Assembly: GCF_001651865.1 (NCBI RefSeq)
Contig: NZ_LPUX01000046.1
Coordinates: 1-64,000 of the forward strand
Direction: 5' to 3'
Source of the DNA: Sinorhizobium glycinis
GTDB lineage: Bacteria; Pseudomonadota; Alphaproteobacteria; Rhizobiales; Rhizobiaceae
DNA: 64,000 nt
The first letter of the stretch is position 1. Every line of letters begins with the position of its first letter. The notes under the pieces were generated by a model, which was not told the DNA's origin, made no database searches, and was given only the letters and a program-made list of their open reading frames with translations. The position numbers and the translations under genes are program-made. Of this stretch, positions 19,210-28,066 are shown piece after piece.

Positions 19210-19382
19210 TGCCCCTCATACGCCTGCCGGTACCTTCTCCCCGTTCTGACGGGGAGAAGGGACAAGCGGCGGCCACTCACTCTAACCGTCAGCGTGTGCG
19301 CGCAGTCTGGCAGAGCGTCGCCGCGAGTCCCCCCTTCGCCCCGCTCGCGGGGAGAAGGTGCCGGCAGGCGGATGAGGGGCAA
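19210..19382. repeat. RIME-type palindromic element filling the gap before hisC
   Basis: Bounded by GCCCCTCAT at the left and ATGAGGGGC at the right. It has internal palindromes TTCTCCCCGTTCTGACGGGGAGAA and CCCCGCTCGCGGGGAG around a more variable centre. It occupies most of the 303-base gap 19193-19495, which contains no gene. Confidence 0.75.
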
Positions 19383-19495
19383 AATAAGCCACCGACTTTT
19401 GGTTCGCCCGCATCCAGGCCGCCACGTCGCACTCGACAAATTTGCTCCGCCCCGGTATTGGCTGGACCGCATTCTTCCCCGCGAAAGCCGATCCG

Positions 19496-20599
19496 ATGAA
19501 CCTTGCCTTGAAGAGCCCTGAGCCACGTCCCGGCATTCTGGACATCGCCGCCTATGTGCCCGGCAGGGAACGTGCGCCGGGCGTGGCGAAGGTTCATAAG
19601 CTGTCGTCGAACGAGACGCCGCTCGGCGCGAGCCCGCGTGCAATCGAGGCATTCCAGCGGACGGCGTTCAACCTCGAGCGCTATCCGGACGGGCAGGCCC
19701 GCGTGCTCAAGGAGGCGATCGCCGCGGTTCACGGTCTCAACCCGGCCAATATTCTCTGCGGCAACGGCTCGGACGAACTGCTCGGACTCCTCTGCCACAC
19801 CTATCTCGGTCCCGGCGACGAGGGAATCGTCACCGAGCACGGATTTCTCGTCTACAAGATTCAGATCACGGCCGCGGGCGGCACGCCGGTGACGGTCAGG
19901 GAGGCGGATGCGCGCGTCGACGTGGACGCGATCCTCGCTGCTGTCACCGAGCGGACGAAGATCGTCTTCATCGCCAATCCGGCCAACCCGACGGGGACCT
20001 ATATCCCCGTCGACGAGGTGCGGCGCCTGCATGCCAGGCTATCGGCCGGCGTTCTGCTCGTGCTGGATGCGGCCTACGCCGAATATGTCCGGCGCAACGA
20101 TTACGAGGCGGGAATCGAGCTGGTTTCGTCCAACTGCAACGTCGTGATGACGCGCACCTTCTCGAAGATCCACGGCCTCGCCGGCCTGCGGATCGGCTGG
20201 ATGTATGCGCCGCGCCAGGTCGTCGAGGCCGTGGACCGCGTGCGCGGTCCCTTCAACCTCAATGCGCCGGCGATTGCGGCAGGCGCGGCGATCCGGGACC
20301 AGGCCTTCCTCGCCGCGGCTGTCGAACACAACCTCGTCTGGCTGGCCAGGGTGAGTGAAGCGCTGACGGCGATCGGGCTGCGCATCACGCCGTCGGTCAC
20401 CAACTTCGTGCTCATTCATTTCCCGGAAACCGGTGCCAAATCGGCCGAGGAAGCGGATGCATTCCTGACCGGCCGCGGGTTTATCCTGCGTGCCGTCAGC
20501 GCCTACGGCTTTCCCAATGCGCTGCGCATGACCATCGGTTCGCAAGAGGCGAACGAGGGCGTGATCGCGGCGCTAACCGAATTCATGGGACGGAAATGA
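19496..20599 (+). CDS. hisC: Histidinol-phosphate/aromatic aminotransferase
   Basis: A 367-residue fold-type I PLP enzyme. [19 protein letters not shown] near the N-terminus, [12 protein letters not shown] and the PLP lysine in [17 protein letters not shown] are typical of HisC. It transaminates imidazole-acetol phosphate or, in this context, probably arogenate/prephenate or aromatic keto acids. The 4-base overlap with the next gene (tyrC) argues for a role in tyrosine and phenylalanine synthesis. Several HisC paralogues usually occur in these genomes. The first good ATG with the family N-terminus is 19496. Confidence 0.9.
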   Translation: MNLALKSPEPRPGILDIAAYVPGRERAPGVAKVHKLSSNETPLGASPRAIEAFQRTAFNLERYPDGQARVLKEAIAAVHGLNPANILCGNGSDELLGLLCHTYLGPGDEGIVTEHGFLVYKIQITAAGGTPVTVREADARVDVDAILAAVTERTKIVFIANPANPTGTYIPVDEVRRLHARLSAGVLLVLDAAYAEYVRRNDYEAGIELVSSNCNVVMTRTFSKIHGLAGLRIGWMYAPRQVVEAVDRVRGPFNLNAPAIAAGAAIRDQAFLAAAVEHNLVWLARVSEALTAIGLRITPSVTNFVLIHFPETGAKSAEEADAFLTGRGFILRAVSAYGFPNALRMTIGSQEANEGVIAALTEFMGRK

Positions 20600-21522
20600 T
20601 GGCTCAGCAGTTCGAAACCATCGCCCTTATCGGCATCGGCCTGATCGGCTCGTCGATCGCGCGGGATATCCTCGACAGGCAGCTTGCCGGAACGATCGTC
20701 GTTGCCACGCGCAGCGAAGCCACCTTGAAGCGCGCCGGTGAGCTCGGCCTCGGGCATCGCTACACGCTTTCGGCCGCCGAGGCGGTGAAGGATGCCGATC
20801 TCGTCATCGTCTCCGTGCCGGTCGGAGCCTCGGGGGCTGTGGCCGCCGAAATCGCCGCGCATTTGAAGCCCGGGGCGATTGTCACCGATGTCGGTTCGAC
20901 GAAGGGCTCGGTGATCGCGCAGATGGCTCCGCATCTGCCGGATACCGTGCATTTTGTGCCCGGTCACCCGATCGCCGGTACAGAGCACTCCGGTCCGGAT
21001 GCGGGCTTCGCCGGACTTTTCCGCGGCCGCTGGTGCATCCTGACGCCCCCTCCGGGCACGGACGAGCAGGCAGTCGCCAAGCTCAGGCTCTTCTGGGAAG
21101 CGCTCGGCTCGATGGTCGATGAGATGGATCCGGAGCATCACGACAAGGTGCTGGCGATCGTTTCGCACCTGCCGCACATCATCGCCTATAACATTGTCGG
21201 CACGGCGGACGATCTAGCAACCGTGACTGAATCCGAGGTGATCAAATATTCGGCCTCGGGCTTCCGCGATTTCACCCGTCTTGCCGCCTCCGACCCGACC
21301 ATGTGGCGCGACGTATGCCTGCACAACAAGGATGCGATCCTCGAGATGCTGGCGCGGTTCTCCGAGGACCTCGCCTCGCTGCAGCGTGCTATCCGCTGGG
21401 GCGACGGCGACAAGCTGTTCGATCTCTTCGCCCGCACGCGGGCGATCCGCCGCTCGATCATCCAGGCCGGCCAGGATACGGCGATGCCGGACTTCGGCCG
21501 GCATGCCATGGACCAGAAATAG
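20596..21522 (+). CDS. tyrC: Prephenate/arogenate dehydrogenase (cyclohexadienyl dehydrogenase)
   Basis: A 308-residue NAD(P)-dependent dehydrogenase. The nucleotide-binding motif [17 protein letters not shown] is at the N-terminus, followed by DVGSTKGSV, the [18 protein letters not shown] substrate loop and [18 protein letters not shown]. It oxidises prephenate or arogenate toward tyrosine. It starts with ATGATG, overlapping the hisC stop (ATGA), a coupled arrangement that I recall from other rhizobia. It is convergent with the DUF2125 gene; a short CCGCCC/GGGCGG inverted repeat lies at the junction. Confidence 0.92.
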   Translation: MMAQQFETIALIGIGLIGSSIARDILDRQLAGTIVVATRSEATLKRAGELGLGHRYTLSAAEAVKDADLVIVSVPVGASGAVAAEIAAHLKPGAIVTDVGSTKGSVIAQMAPHLPDTVHFVPGHPIAGTEHSGPDAGFAGLFRGRWCILTPPPGTDEQAVAKLRLFWEALGSMVDEMDPEHHDKVLAIVSHLPHIIAYNIVGTADDLATVTESEVIKYSASGFRDFTRLAASDPTMWRDVCLHNKDAILEMLARFSEDLASLQRAIRWGDGDKLFDLFARTRAIRRSIIQAGQDTAMPDFGRHAMDQK

Positions 21523-21537
21523 ACCTGACCGCCCGGT

Positions 21538-22551
21538 TCAAAGGGCGGGCAGTACACCGATCGGAACGAAAGCCAGGAAGGCGGTGCCGTCGCGCACATT
21601 GAGCTTGACGGTCGCCTCGTTCTTGCCGGCCGCGAGCGCCGCCAACACGTTGGCGATGTTGTTGATGAGGTCAGCCTCCTCGGGGACGGCTTTCACCAGG
21701 TTCTCGCGCCAGGCGTCGATATTCACCAGGGTCAGGGAGAATTCGCCCGAAAGAAGCCCCTGGTCGTCGACCGAGAAGGGCCCCGAGAGCTTGGCGTTCA
21801 TTCCGCTCCCTGCGTCCAGCGTCAATTGGCGCAGTTCGCCTCTTGTGCTGCGCAGCATGTGCGGGGCAATCGTGCCGCCGCGCAGCCATTCGGCCTTGCC
21901 GGTGACCTTGAGATCGGCGGCGATGTTGGCCGGTGGGGCGAAGCTCGGACCTTCCTCTGGGCGCAGATCCAGCTTTTCCACGCTGAGCGCCGCGTCGAGA
22001 TCTTCGCCGTTCTGGCGCAGATGGATTTCTCCGTGGCTTGCGCCGAAGCCCACGCCTTTGCCCATTTCTGGCGAGCGGACGGTACCGGTCAGATTGTCAT
22101 AGGCAACCGACGTACGGTCGATACCCGAGAACGTCGCTGCGAGACTGGCATGGAGGAGCGTCCAATCGGCGGACACGGAAATGCCGGGCGAGACCCGGAT
22201 TTCGGCGGGGCCGTCGAGTTCGACGACGGCGCGTCCCGGCTGGTAGACCTGTGCCGCCGTCCTCAAGGCTCCGAAGGATGCGGACGCGCCGTGGCGAGTG
22301 TCGTCGAGGCGCACCTTGTTGCAGAAGAGGCCGATCCGGAACGGAAAGCCGCGCACCTCCAGGTCGGTGCATTCGCCGCCGAGCCCGCTTGCCTGCTTTT
22401 CCGCCAGATAGGCCGGCAGCCGTTTTTCGATCTGGTCGGCGGCCACGAACCACGCGCCGGAATAGATGCCGGCGACAAGGATAATGCCCGTTGCAAGCCA
22501 CAGAAACTTCCTGCTGGCGGGCCGTCCCTTGGCGACCTCGGTGACCGTCAT
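21538..22551 (-). CDS. DUF2125 domain-containing protein
   Basis: A 337-residue protein with one N-terminal membrane helix (about residues 18-38), then an exported beta-rich body of the DUF2125 type (ADQIEKRLPAYLAEKQASGLGGECTDLEVRGFPFRIGLFC near the start). The GFPF motif and the segment after it are typical. The family is alphaproteobacterial and uncharacterised. The body probably lies in the periplasm, anchored in the inner membrane. It stands alone between the convergent tyrC and the divergent ChaC-like gene. Confidence 0.85.
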   Translation of the reverse strand: MTVTEVAKGRPASRKFLWLATGIILVAGIYSGAWFVAADQIEKRLPAYLAEKQASGLGGECTDLEVRGFPFRIGLFCNKVRLDDTRHGASASFGALRTAAQVYQPGRAVVELDGPAEIRVSPGISVSADWTLLHASLAATFSGIDRTSVAYDNLTGTVRSPEMGKGVGFGASHGEIHLRQNGEDLDAALSVEKLDLRPEEGPSFAPPANIAADLKVTGKAEWLRGGTIAPHMLRSTRGELRQLTLDAGSGMNAKLSGPFSVDDQGLLSGEFSLTLVNIDAWRENLVKAVPEEADLINNIANVLAALAAGKNEATVKLNVRDGTAFLAFVPIGVLPAL

Positions 22552-22662
22552 GGTATCGCGTACTCCACTTACTCAGTCGAAGCGGTTCTTCGGGTGGCCG
22601 CTTCGTTCGCGCAACGGCACGTGAAGGGTCTTCCTTCCGCGCCGTGTCGTTGTTCTCAAGAT

Positions 22663-22718
22663 GTTAGGGCAAGATGAAGGCGGAAAACCGCTTCACAGCT
22701 CTTATCATCCCGCTCTAG
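22663..22718 (-). repeat. Degenerate GAGCGGGATGA-type hairpin repeat
   Basis: On the minus strand CTAGAGCGGGATGA, then a GCGGTTTTCCGC core, then a decayed right arm. This is a diverged copy of the hairpin at 55453-55503. It lies in the 229-base gap between the DUF2125 and ChaC-like genes, which has no other feature I can support. Confidence 0.55.
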
Positions 22719-22780
22719 AAAGTTTTGGTCGGCCGCTCCTATTGCCAAGGGTGATTCGGCGATGCGGCACCATCGATTGA

Positions 22781-23335
22781 ATGGCAGCGGATATGGACGA
22801 ATTTTGGGTCTTTGGCTACGGGTCGCTGATGTGGAATCCGGGCTTTCGCTTCGAGGAGAAGCTGACGGCGCGGGCCTTCGGCTATCGCCGCTCTCTTTGC
22901 GTCCGTTCCTGGGTGCATCGCGGCACCGAGCGGCGTCCCGGCCTCGTGCTCGGACTCGACTATGGTGGCTCCTGCATAGGCATGGCGTTTCGCGTCGCCT
23001 CCGCCGAAAGGGTGGGAGTGACCAATTATCTGCGTGAACGCGAACTGGTCACGCATGTCTACAAGGAGCGGACCATGCCGGTGCAGCTCTCCGACGGTCG
23101 CCGTGTGCCGGCGCTTGCCTATGTGATCGACCGCAATCACGTGCAATATGCCGGTGCGCTGAGCGCGGAGGCGGCCGCCGCGACGGTCGCAACCGCGGTG
23201 GGCAAGTCGGGAAATAACCGGGAATACGTGCTCAACACGCTTGCCCATCTGAAGGAAATGGGCATCCGCGACCATTGGCTCGAGGAAGTCGCCGCCAATC
23301 TTACGGCCGGCGCAGCAGCTTCGGCTCAGGCCTGA
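22781..23335 (+). CDS. ChaC-like gamma-glutamylcyclotransferase
   Basis: A 184-residue protein with the GGCT fold signature FGYGSLMWNPGFRFEE at the N-terminus, the RRSLCVRSWVHRGTERRPGLVLGL segment and a likely catalytic glutamate in LRERELVTHVY. ChaC-type enzymes cleave glutathione to 5-oxoproline and Cys-Gly. ATG 22793 is an alternative start. The last ten bases overlap the convergent plsC gene. Assignment to glutathione rather than another gamma-glutamyl compound is inferred. Confidence 0.88.
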   Translation: MAADMDEFWVFGYGSLMWNPGFRFEEKLTARAFGYRRSLCVRSWVHRGTERRPGLVLGLDYGGSCIGMAFRVASAERVGVTNYLRERELVTHVYKERTMPVQLSDGRRVPALAYVIDRNHVQYAGALSAEAAAATVATAVGKSGNNREYVLNTLAHLKEMGIRDHWLEEVAANLTAGAAASAQA

Positions 23336-24114
23336 TCGGCCCCGAGCTCAAGCAAGCGCTGTTTGGCCGTCGGCGGCAGCGGCAGGTGCGGATTGGCCTT
23401 GACGGTCTCGATGAGGAGCTCGTCGCTTGCAGCCTCGGTCACCTTCACGAGTTTCGCCAAAAAGGCGTCCGGATCCATGCCGGCTTCGATGGGCGGCAGG
23501 ACACGCACCTTGAAATGGCCGGGGAAGCGCAGGAACTTGCGGCGCGGCCAGAAGAGCCCCGGATGCATGGCGACGGGGACGACCGGCACCTGCAGGTCGC
23601 GGTAGAGCCGGGCAATCCCGTATTTATACTCCGGCGGGGCACCGGGCGGACGCCGCGTGCCTTCCGGATAGATGATCAGTTGACGTCCGGTCGCCATTTC
23701 TCGCTTCGTGCGATCCATGACTTCCGTCATCGCCTTGCCGCGTGCGGCGCGGTTTACCGGCACCATACGCTGCTTGATAACGTACCAGCCGAAAAGCGGA
23801 ATCCAGGTGAGTTCGCGTTTCAGGATGTAGAACGGATCGTCGAGCCAGGGGAGAAGCGCATAGGCGTCCCAGAAGGACTGGTGCTTCGGCGCGAAGATGT
23901 AGGCTCCCTTGGGGACGTTCTCGAGACCCTCGATCTCGAAGGTGGTTCCGACGATCTTCTCCATGAGCCAGTGGTTGCTGCGCACCCAGTTCTTCGGCAC
24001 GAACCAGGCTTTCTTGCGCGGCAGAAGAAAATAGACCGGGGTCAGCACGATCATCTGGACGATCAGATTGGCATAGAAGACCAGATTGAAGAGGATCGAA
24101 CGCAGGATGATCAT
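23326..24114 (-). CDS. Lysophospholipid acyltransferase (PlsC-like)
   Basis: A 262-residue membrane-associated acyltransferase. An N-terminal hydrophobic helix (residues 3-28) precedes the acyltransferase motifs: PKHQSFWDAYALL (HX4D), then the glycerol-phosphate site YPEGTRRPPGAPPEYKYG and VPVVPVAMHPG. It probably makes phosphatidate by acylating lysophosphatidate, or acts on ornithine or other lysolipids, since rhizobia have several paralogues. It is the last gene of a minus-strand set that starts with ftsE; 109 bases separate it from ydcF. Confidence 0.88.
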   Translation of the reverse strand: MIILRSILFNLVFYANLIVQMIVLTPVYFLLPRKKAWFVPKNWVRSNHWLMEKIVGTTFEIEGLENVPKGAYIFAPKHQSFWDAYALLPWLDDPFYILKRELTWIPLFGWYVIKQRMVPVNRAARGKAMTEVMDRTKREMATGRQLIIYPEGTRRPPGAPPEYKYGIARLYRDLQVPVVPVAMHPGLFWPRRKFLRFPGHFKVRVLPPIEAGMDPDAFLAKLVKVTEAASDELLIETVKANPHLPLPPTAKQRLLELGADQA

Positions 24115-24223
24115 CAGGCAGGCTCTCGATGGGAATGCGACGCCGACCGCGAGACGGCAGGCCGTTCCGCTGCCTACACGAAACTCGCACAGAGGAAAAC
24201 AGTTCTTGCAAGATCCAAGCGCG

Positions 24224-24952
24224 CTACTCTTCCGCCGGGGGCGATCGCGAGGCATCGAGCCTGGAGCCGTTCGCCAGTCGTGAACTTGCAAACTCCCGCA
24301 CCGACGCGACCGAATATTTCGCGAATTCGAGCAGAATGGCTTTGATGAAAAGCGGATTGCGCAGCCAGTTTGATGTCTTCAGATCCGAATTGACGACCGG
24401 ATAGGCAATGAACTTCGTGTCCGGCCGAACGCGGCGCAATTCGAGAAGGCTGCGCGGCATATGGTAGTTGTTGGTCACGACGAGGACGCTCCTGTAGCCG
24501 CGATCGTGGATCCACTGCCCGGCTTCGGTTGCGTTACCGATCGTGTCGACCGCTTCATGGCCGATATCGACGCAGCACTTGAAGAGGTCCGCTGAGCTTT
24601 GCGTGTTGCGGCGTATCTGGCTGCCGGTCGTCGCCGGATTGACGCCGGAGATCAGAAGCCGCTGGCCGGCGCCGGACTTCAACAATTCGACCGCCTGGTC
24701 TATCCGCTGGAAGCCGCCGGTCAGCACGACGATCGCATCCGCCTTCGGCACGTTCGGCGGCTGCAGCGAGGCGACCGTATCGGCGAAGTGGAGGAAGCCG
24801 GCCACGAAAATAGCGAGAAAGGCGAGCAGCACGAAAAAGCCGCGCCGCAGGATTTTGCGCAGCAGGCTGCGAGACCGGCGGCGGCGCGCGGCCCTGTCTC
24901 GCCATTTGCCCCTCTCGGCCATTCCGCTCCCGCGAAGCTCCTCACCCGACAT
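24224..24952 (-). CDS. YdcF family (DUF218) membrane protein
   Basis: A 242-residue protein with a basic N-terminus, one membrane helix (about residues 36-60) and a DUF218 domain: ADAIVVLTGGFQRIDQAVELLKSGAGQRLLISGV, followed by SVLVVTNNYHMPRSLLELRRV. Relatives include SanA and ElyC, which influence envelope integrity. No catalytic activity is established. ATG 24922, preceded by GGGAGCGGA, is an alternative start. It lies between ftsX and plsC, an envelope-related context. Confidence 0.85.
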   Translation of the reverse strand: MSGEELRGSGMAERGKWRDRAARRRRSRSLLRKILRRGFFVLLAFLAIFVAGFLHFADTVASLQPPNVPKADAIVVLTGGFQRIDQAVELLKSGAGQRLLISGVNPATTGSQIRRNTQSSADLFKCCVDIGHEAVDTIGNATEAGQWIHDRGYRSVLVVTNNYHMPRSLLELRRVRPDTKFIAYPVVNSDLKTSNWLRNPLFIKAILLEFAKYSVASVREFASSRLANGSRLDASRSPPAEE

Positions 24953-25088
24953 GATTCTCTCACATAGCCGCCGATTGCGGCAGGGGATAGATCGGTTAAG
25001 GGAGATTCACGGTTTTGGGGGGTCCATGGACGGCCCTAACCCGCATCGCTTTCGATCCAGCTGACGCGACGCGCTTTAGTCCTTTTTT

Positions 25089-25135
25089 ATGCATGTCGCT
25101 TCCCCAACCGCCGCACACTTTTGGGCGACATGCAT
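25089..25135. repeat. ATGCATGTCG palindromic repeat (type 2)
   Basis: Arms ATGCATGTCG (25089-25098) and CGACATGCAT (25126-25135) flank a partly variable centre containing GCACACTTTTGGG. A second copy lies at 40721-40768. It abuts the ftsX stop codon and fills the gap between ftsX and ydcF. Confidence 0.8.
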
Positions 25136-26139
25136 CAGCCCTGATAGGTATCCGTACGGCCCGGATCCGACCGGATCAGGTCGATTTCGTAAATTGTTCG
25201 CGTGACGGTCAGCCGCGCCGTCAGCGTCGTCAGGAGGGCAATGACGATGATGATCGCGAAGATGCCCAGATAGCCGGTATAGCCGATGGCGAAGGTGCCG
25301 AAGAGGGCGGTCGCCTGGTCCGTCTCGGGGGTGGCGAGCGTCCGAGATTGCCAGAAGCTGGCAACGGCGAAGGACAGCGCCGCAAGCAGCCCGCCGGCGC
25401 CGGCGCCCTTGAGGCTGATTCTGAGGAAGTGCTTCTGAAATTCGGACGCCACGAAGCTCGCCTCCGCCCCGACGAAGTGCAGCACCTCAACGATGTGGCG
25501 ATTGCCGGACAGCGCGCCGCGCGTGGCGAAGACGACCGTGAGTACCATGGCGGAAAAAACGAGCGCCAGCACGCCGGTCCCGATCATCGTCGTGGTGTTC
25601 GCCATGGCGACAAGCCGGTCGACCCAGGTGCGGTGATCGTCGAGGAAGGCTTCCGGGATCGTCTCCGTCAGCGCCTTGCGCATGGCGGCAAAGTCCGGAG
25701 GATTGTTTTCGTCGATCGTTATGACGATGAGCCGCGGCACCGGCAGTTCGTCGAGGTCGAGGCCGCCGCCGAGCCAGGGTTCGAGAAGCCGGGCCGTTGC
25801 GGCGCGGTCGATGATGTTGCCGCCCGTCGTACCGGGGAAGGTCAAGGCAAGATCGCGTGCGTCGGCGAGCGCTTTCTCCATGTCCAGGTTCTCGTCCGGC
25901 TTGATCTGGATGGTGATTTCGCGAGAGATCTGCGACTGCCAGCTTTGCGCCGTCGCCCGCACCATGCTGACGCCGCCGAGCGTAAGGCAGGCGAGGAAGG
26001 ACATGATGGCAATGACGCACATCAGGGCGTGGCCGGAGACATTGGCCGAGGGCACGATCGGCCCGGTCGGGCGTACGCGCATCTCAGTGCGGCGCTGCTG
26101 CGGCGGGTCGGGGTCGCGGCGGAGGCGGTGCTCATTCAT
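25135..26139 (-). CDS. ftsX: Cell division protein FtsX (ABC transporter permease)
   Basis: A 334-residue protein with a cytoplasmic N-terminus, a first membrane helix (about residues 40-62), a large periplasmic loop (about 65-170) and three further helices in the second half, the FtsX topology. With FtsE it couples ATP hydrolysis to peptidoglycan hydrolase activation at the division site. ATG 26139 overlaps the ftsE stop by eight bases; a TTG at 26148 is also in frame. The C-terminus ends next to a type 2 palindromic repeat. Confidence 0.9.
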   Translation of the reverse strand: MNEHRLRRDPDPPQQRRTEMRVRPTGPIVPSANVSGHALMCVIAIMSFLACLTLGGVSMVRATAQSWQSQISREITIQIKPDENLDMEKALADARDLALTFPGTTGGNIIDRAATARLLEPWLGGGLDLDELPVPRLIVITIDENNPPDFAAMRKALTETIPEAFLDDHRTWVDRLVAMANTTTMIGTGVLALVFSAMVLTVVFATRGALSGNRHIVEVLHFVGAEASFVASEFQKHFLRISLKGAGAGGLLAALSFAVASFWQSRTLATPETDQATALFGTFAIGYTGYLGIFAIIIVIALLTTLTARLTVTRTIYEIDLIRSDPGRTDTYQG

Positions 26140-26791
26140 AGATATCAAGCCGCCCCTGTGAAAGGATCATCCGCCGGGCCTCGACCTGATCCATCAGCGA
26201 CAGGTCGTGGGTCGCGATCACCACGGCGGTGCCAAGCCTGTTCAGTTCAAGGAAAAGGTTCAGGAGCCGTCTTGCCATCGGGGGATCGACATTGCCGGTC
26301 GGTTCGTCGGCGAGCAGGATTTCCGGGCGGTCGATCAGCGCCCGGGCGATCGCGGCGCGCTGTTTTTCGCCGCCGGAAAGCACCGGCGGAAGCACGTTGA
26401 TGCGCTCGCCAAGGCCGACCCATTTGAGAAGTTCGAGCACGTCGGACCGATAGCTCGTCTCCTCCTTGCCGCGCACCCTGAGGGGCAGCGCGACGTTCTC
26501 GTAGGTCGTCAGATGGTCGAGAAGGCGGAAGTCCTGGAAGACGATGCCGATGCGGCGGCGCAGCATCGGAAATTCCTCGCGCGGGATGGAGGAGATGTTG
26601 CGGTCGAACATGCGAATGAGGCCGCGCGTCGGCTTCAGCGAAAGAAACAACAGCCGCAACAGCGTCGTCTTGCCGGCACCCGAGGGGCCGGTCAGGAACT
26701 GAAAGGACCGGCGCGGAATGTCGAAGGTCAGGTCCCGGAGGATTTCCGGTCCCATGCCATAGCGCAATCCGACATTCTCAAAATGAATCAA
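26132..26791 (-). CDS. ftsE: Cell division ATP-binding protein FtsE
   Basis: A 219-residue ABC ATPase. Walker A is TGPSGAGKTTLLRLLF, the Q-loop is in IGIVFQDFRLLDH, the signature is LSGGEKQRAAIARAL, and Walker B is EILLADEPTGNVD, with the switch histidine in IATHD. The family N-terminus MIHFENVGLRYG fixes the start at TTG 26791; GTG 26815 would add eight residues. It forms an operon with ftsX (8-base overlap). A full CtrA-type site lies about 190 bases upstream. Confidence 0.93.
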   Translation of the reverse strand: MIHFENVGLRYGMGPEILRDLTFDIPRRSFQFLTGPSGAGKTTLLRLLFLSLKPTRGLIRMFDRNISSIPREEFPMLRRRIGIVFQDFRLLDHLTTYENVALPLRVRGKEETSYRSDVLELLKWVGLGERINVLPPVLSGGEKQRAAIARALIDRPEILLADEPTGNVDPPMARRLLNLFLELNRLGTAVVIATHDLSLMDQVEARRMILSQGRLDIYE

Positions 26792-26977
26792 CGGGACAGC
26801 CCAATCTCTCGTCACAATACCTCGACATCCGCCGCAACCGGCCCTTCGCGCATCCGGCGCAGGTGCCTCTCGCCGGGCGCACGAGGCTCTCTGCAACGCT
26901 TCGAACTGCGGTGCCGATCGAAAGACCATGCAGTAGGACAGCGCGCCTGCCAAGGCAAAACCGAGTGCGGAACCATG

Positions 26978-26993
26978 GTTAAGCGACGGTTAA
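26978..26993 (-). promoter_or_regulatory. CtrA-type binding site upstream of ftsE
   Basis: On the minus strand TTAA-CCGTCGC-TTAAC, a full match to the alphaproteobacterial CtrA box TTAA-N7-TTAAC. A second half-site, TTAACCAT, lies at 27037-27044 on the plus strand. The location about 190 bases ahead of ftsE, and the role of CtrA in cell-cycle control, make regulation of ftsEX plausible. The match is direct; the regulation is inferred. Confidence 0.55.
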
Positions 26994-27124
26994 TGTCTCA
27001 GGAAAAGATGCCGCTTTCGCGGCTCTTTCCGAAACATTAACCATTTCGGTTTACGTGTCGTCAGGATTTGATGCAATGCCCTGTTTCTTGCAGGCGTATT
27101 GCCGCAGCAAGCTTGGCGCGCCCC

Positions 27125-27228
27125 CTGCATGTTTCCTTAGATCGGAGCCGATCTACGGACAAAAAACATGCAGCACTTAAAGTGCTACAGCGACCCTTGT
27201 GCGTCTGACAGGACGCGCGGCGCTGTAG
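27125..27228 (+). repeat. Double-hairpin intergenic repeat, copy C
   Basis: CTGCATGTTT...AAACATGCAG encloses an inner ATCGG/CCGAT stem, followed by CTACAGCG...CGCTGTAG around a GCGTC...GACGC inner stem. It ends 29 bases before the start of the DUF3426-like gene, so it forms part of its leader. Confidence 0.85.
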
Positions 27229-27257
27229 AGAGCGCGGCACTCCGAGGGGAGGGCCCC

Positions 27258-27902
27258 ATGCAAGCATTTCGCACGAGGACGGCCGGTATCGACCTCATTC
27301 CGCCGGAGCGCGTGCCGCGCTCGGACATTCCTGCAGGCAGGAGCCTCGACTATATCGACGTCGAGTTCGAGACCTTGGCGCCCGGTCCGCGGCGCAGCCC
27401 CTACCCCGTCTTCAACGACAACCGGCGATCGGCCGCGAGGCCGCGTCCGACGATCATTCGGAGTGGCGCCGCAGCCCGGTTGCTGGCGATTGCGGAGGCG
27501 AGACTGCGCGCGATGCCGGCGCGGCGCTTCGCCGGTCTCGCCGCCGGACTTGGCTTGACGGCGTTCCTATTGATGGCAGGGCTCGGTGATCACGGCGAGG
27601 CTGACGCCCATCCGCTCGCCATCCAGGGCGTCACCACCTCGCTCGACTATAGCGGCGGCATGCGCGTCCTTTCCGTCTACGGGGCGATCGACAACCGCAC
27701 CGACCTCGAACAGCGCCTGCCGCCCATGGTCGTCGAAGTCATGAGCAACGGACGGGCTGTGACGGCGTCGCGCCTGATGCCGGAAGGCGCCGCCATCGCG
27801 CCCGGCGAAAGCCGCCGCTTCGTTACTCGGCTGCCCTATGCGGGTGGAAAAATGCCCGACGTCACCGTTTCCTTTGCGGAAAACAGTGTTTCGCCTCGCT
27901 GA
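27258..27902 (+). CDS. DUF3426-like single-pass membrane protein
   Basis: A 214-residue protein. The first 70 residues are hydrophilic and Arg/Pro-rich, a membrane helix spans about residues 93-111, and the C-terminal 90 residues form a probable exported domain: LAIQGVTTSLDYSGGMRVLSVYGAIDNRTD, then LPPMVVEVMSNG and APGESRRFVTRLPYAGGKMPDVTVSFAE. That pattern resembles the DUF3426 C-terminal domain, but the MJ0042-type zinc finger usual at the N-terminus of such proteins is absent. Function unknown. Its leader contains repeat copy C. Confidence 0.65.
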   Translation: MQAFRTRTAGIDLIPPERVPRSDIPAGRSLDYIDVEFETLAPGPRRSPYPVFNDNRRSAARPRPTIIRSGAAARLLAIAEARLRAMPARRFAGLAAGLGLTAFLLMAGLGDHGEADAHPLAIQGVTTSLDYSGGMRVLSVYGAIDNRTDLEQRLPPMVVEVMSNGRAVTASRLMPEGAAIAPGESRRFVTRLPYAGGKMPDVTVSFAENSVSPR

Positions 27903-27947
27903 TTGTGCTAATCGGCCCTCGACGGAAGGGCAGGGGTTCTTCCGACG

Positions 27948-28049
27948 GCATGTTTCCTTAAATCGCAGCCGACTTAAGGATGAGACATGCAGCAAATCAA
28001 AGTGCTACAGCGAACTTTTTTGCGTCTCGAAAGACGCGCCGCGCTGTAG
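27948..28049 (+). repeat. Double-hairpin intergenic repeat, copy D
   Basis: GCATGTTTCCTTAAATCG, with a complementary run ending in GACATGCAGC, is followed by CTACAGCG...CGCTGTAG around a TGCGTCTCGAAAGACGC inner hairpin. It ends 17 bases before the hpt start codon, so the hpt ribosome binding site directly follows it. Confidence 0.85.
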
Positions 28050-28066
28050 GAAATGGGAGACCCGTC

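Larger units (their letters stand above)
26792..27257. other. 466-base divergent intergenic region between ftsE and the DUF3426-like gene
   Basis: This holds a full CtrA-type site (26978-26993), a TTAACCAT half-site (27037-27044) and double-hairpin repeat copy C (27125-27228). Open frames here lie within the repeat or lack homology. No gene is supported. Confidence 0.6.
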
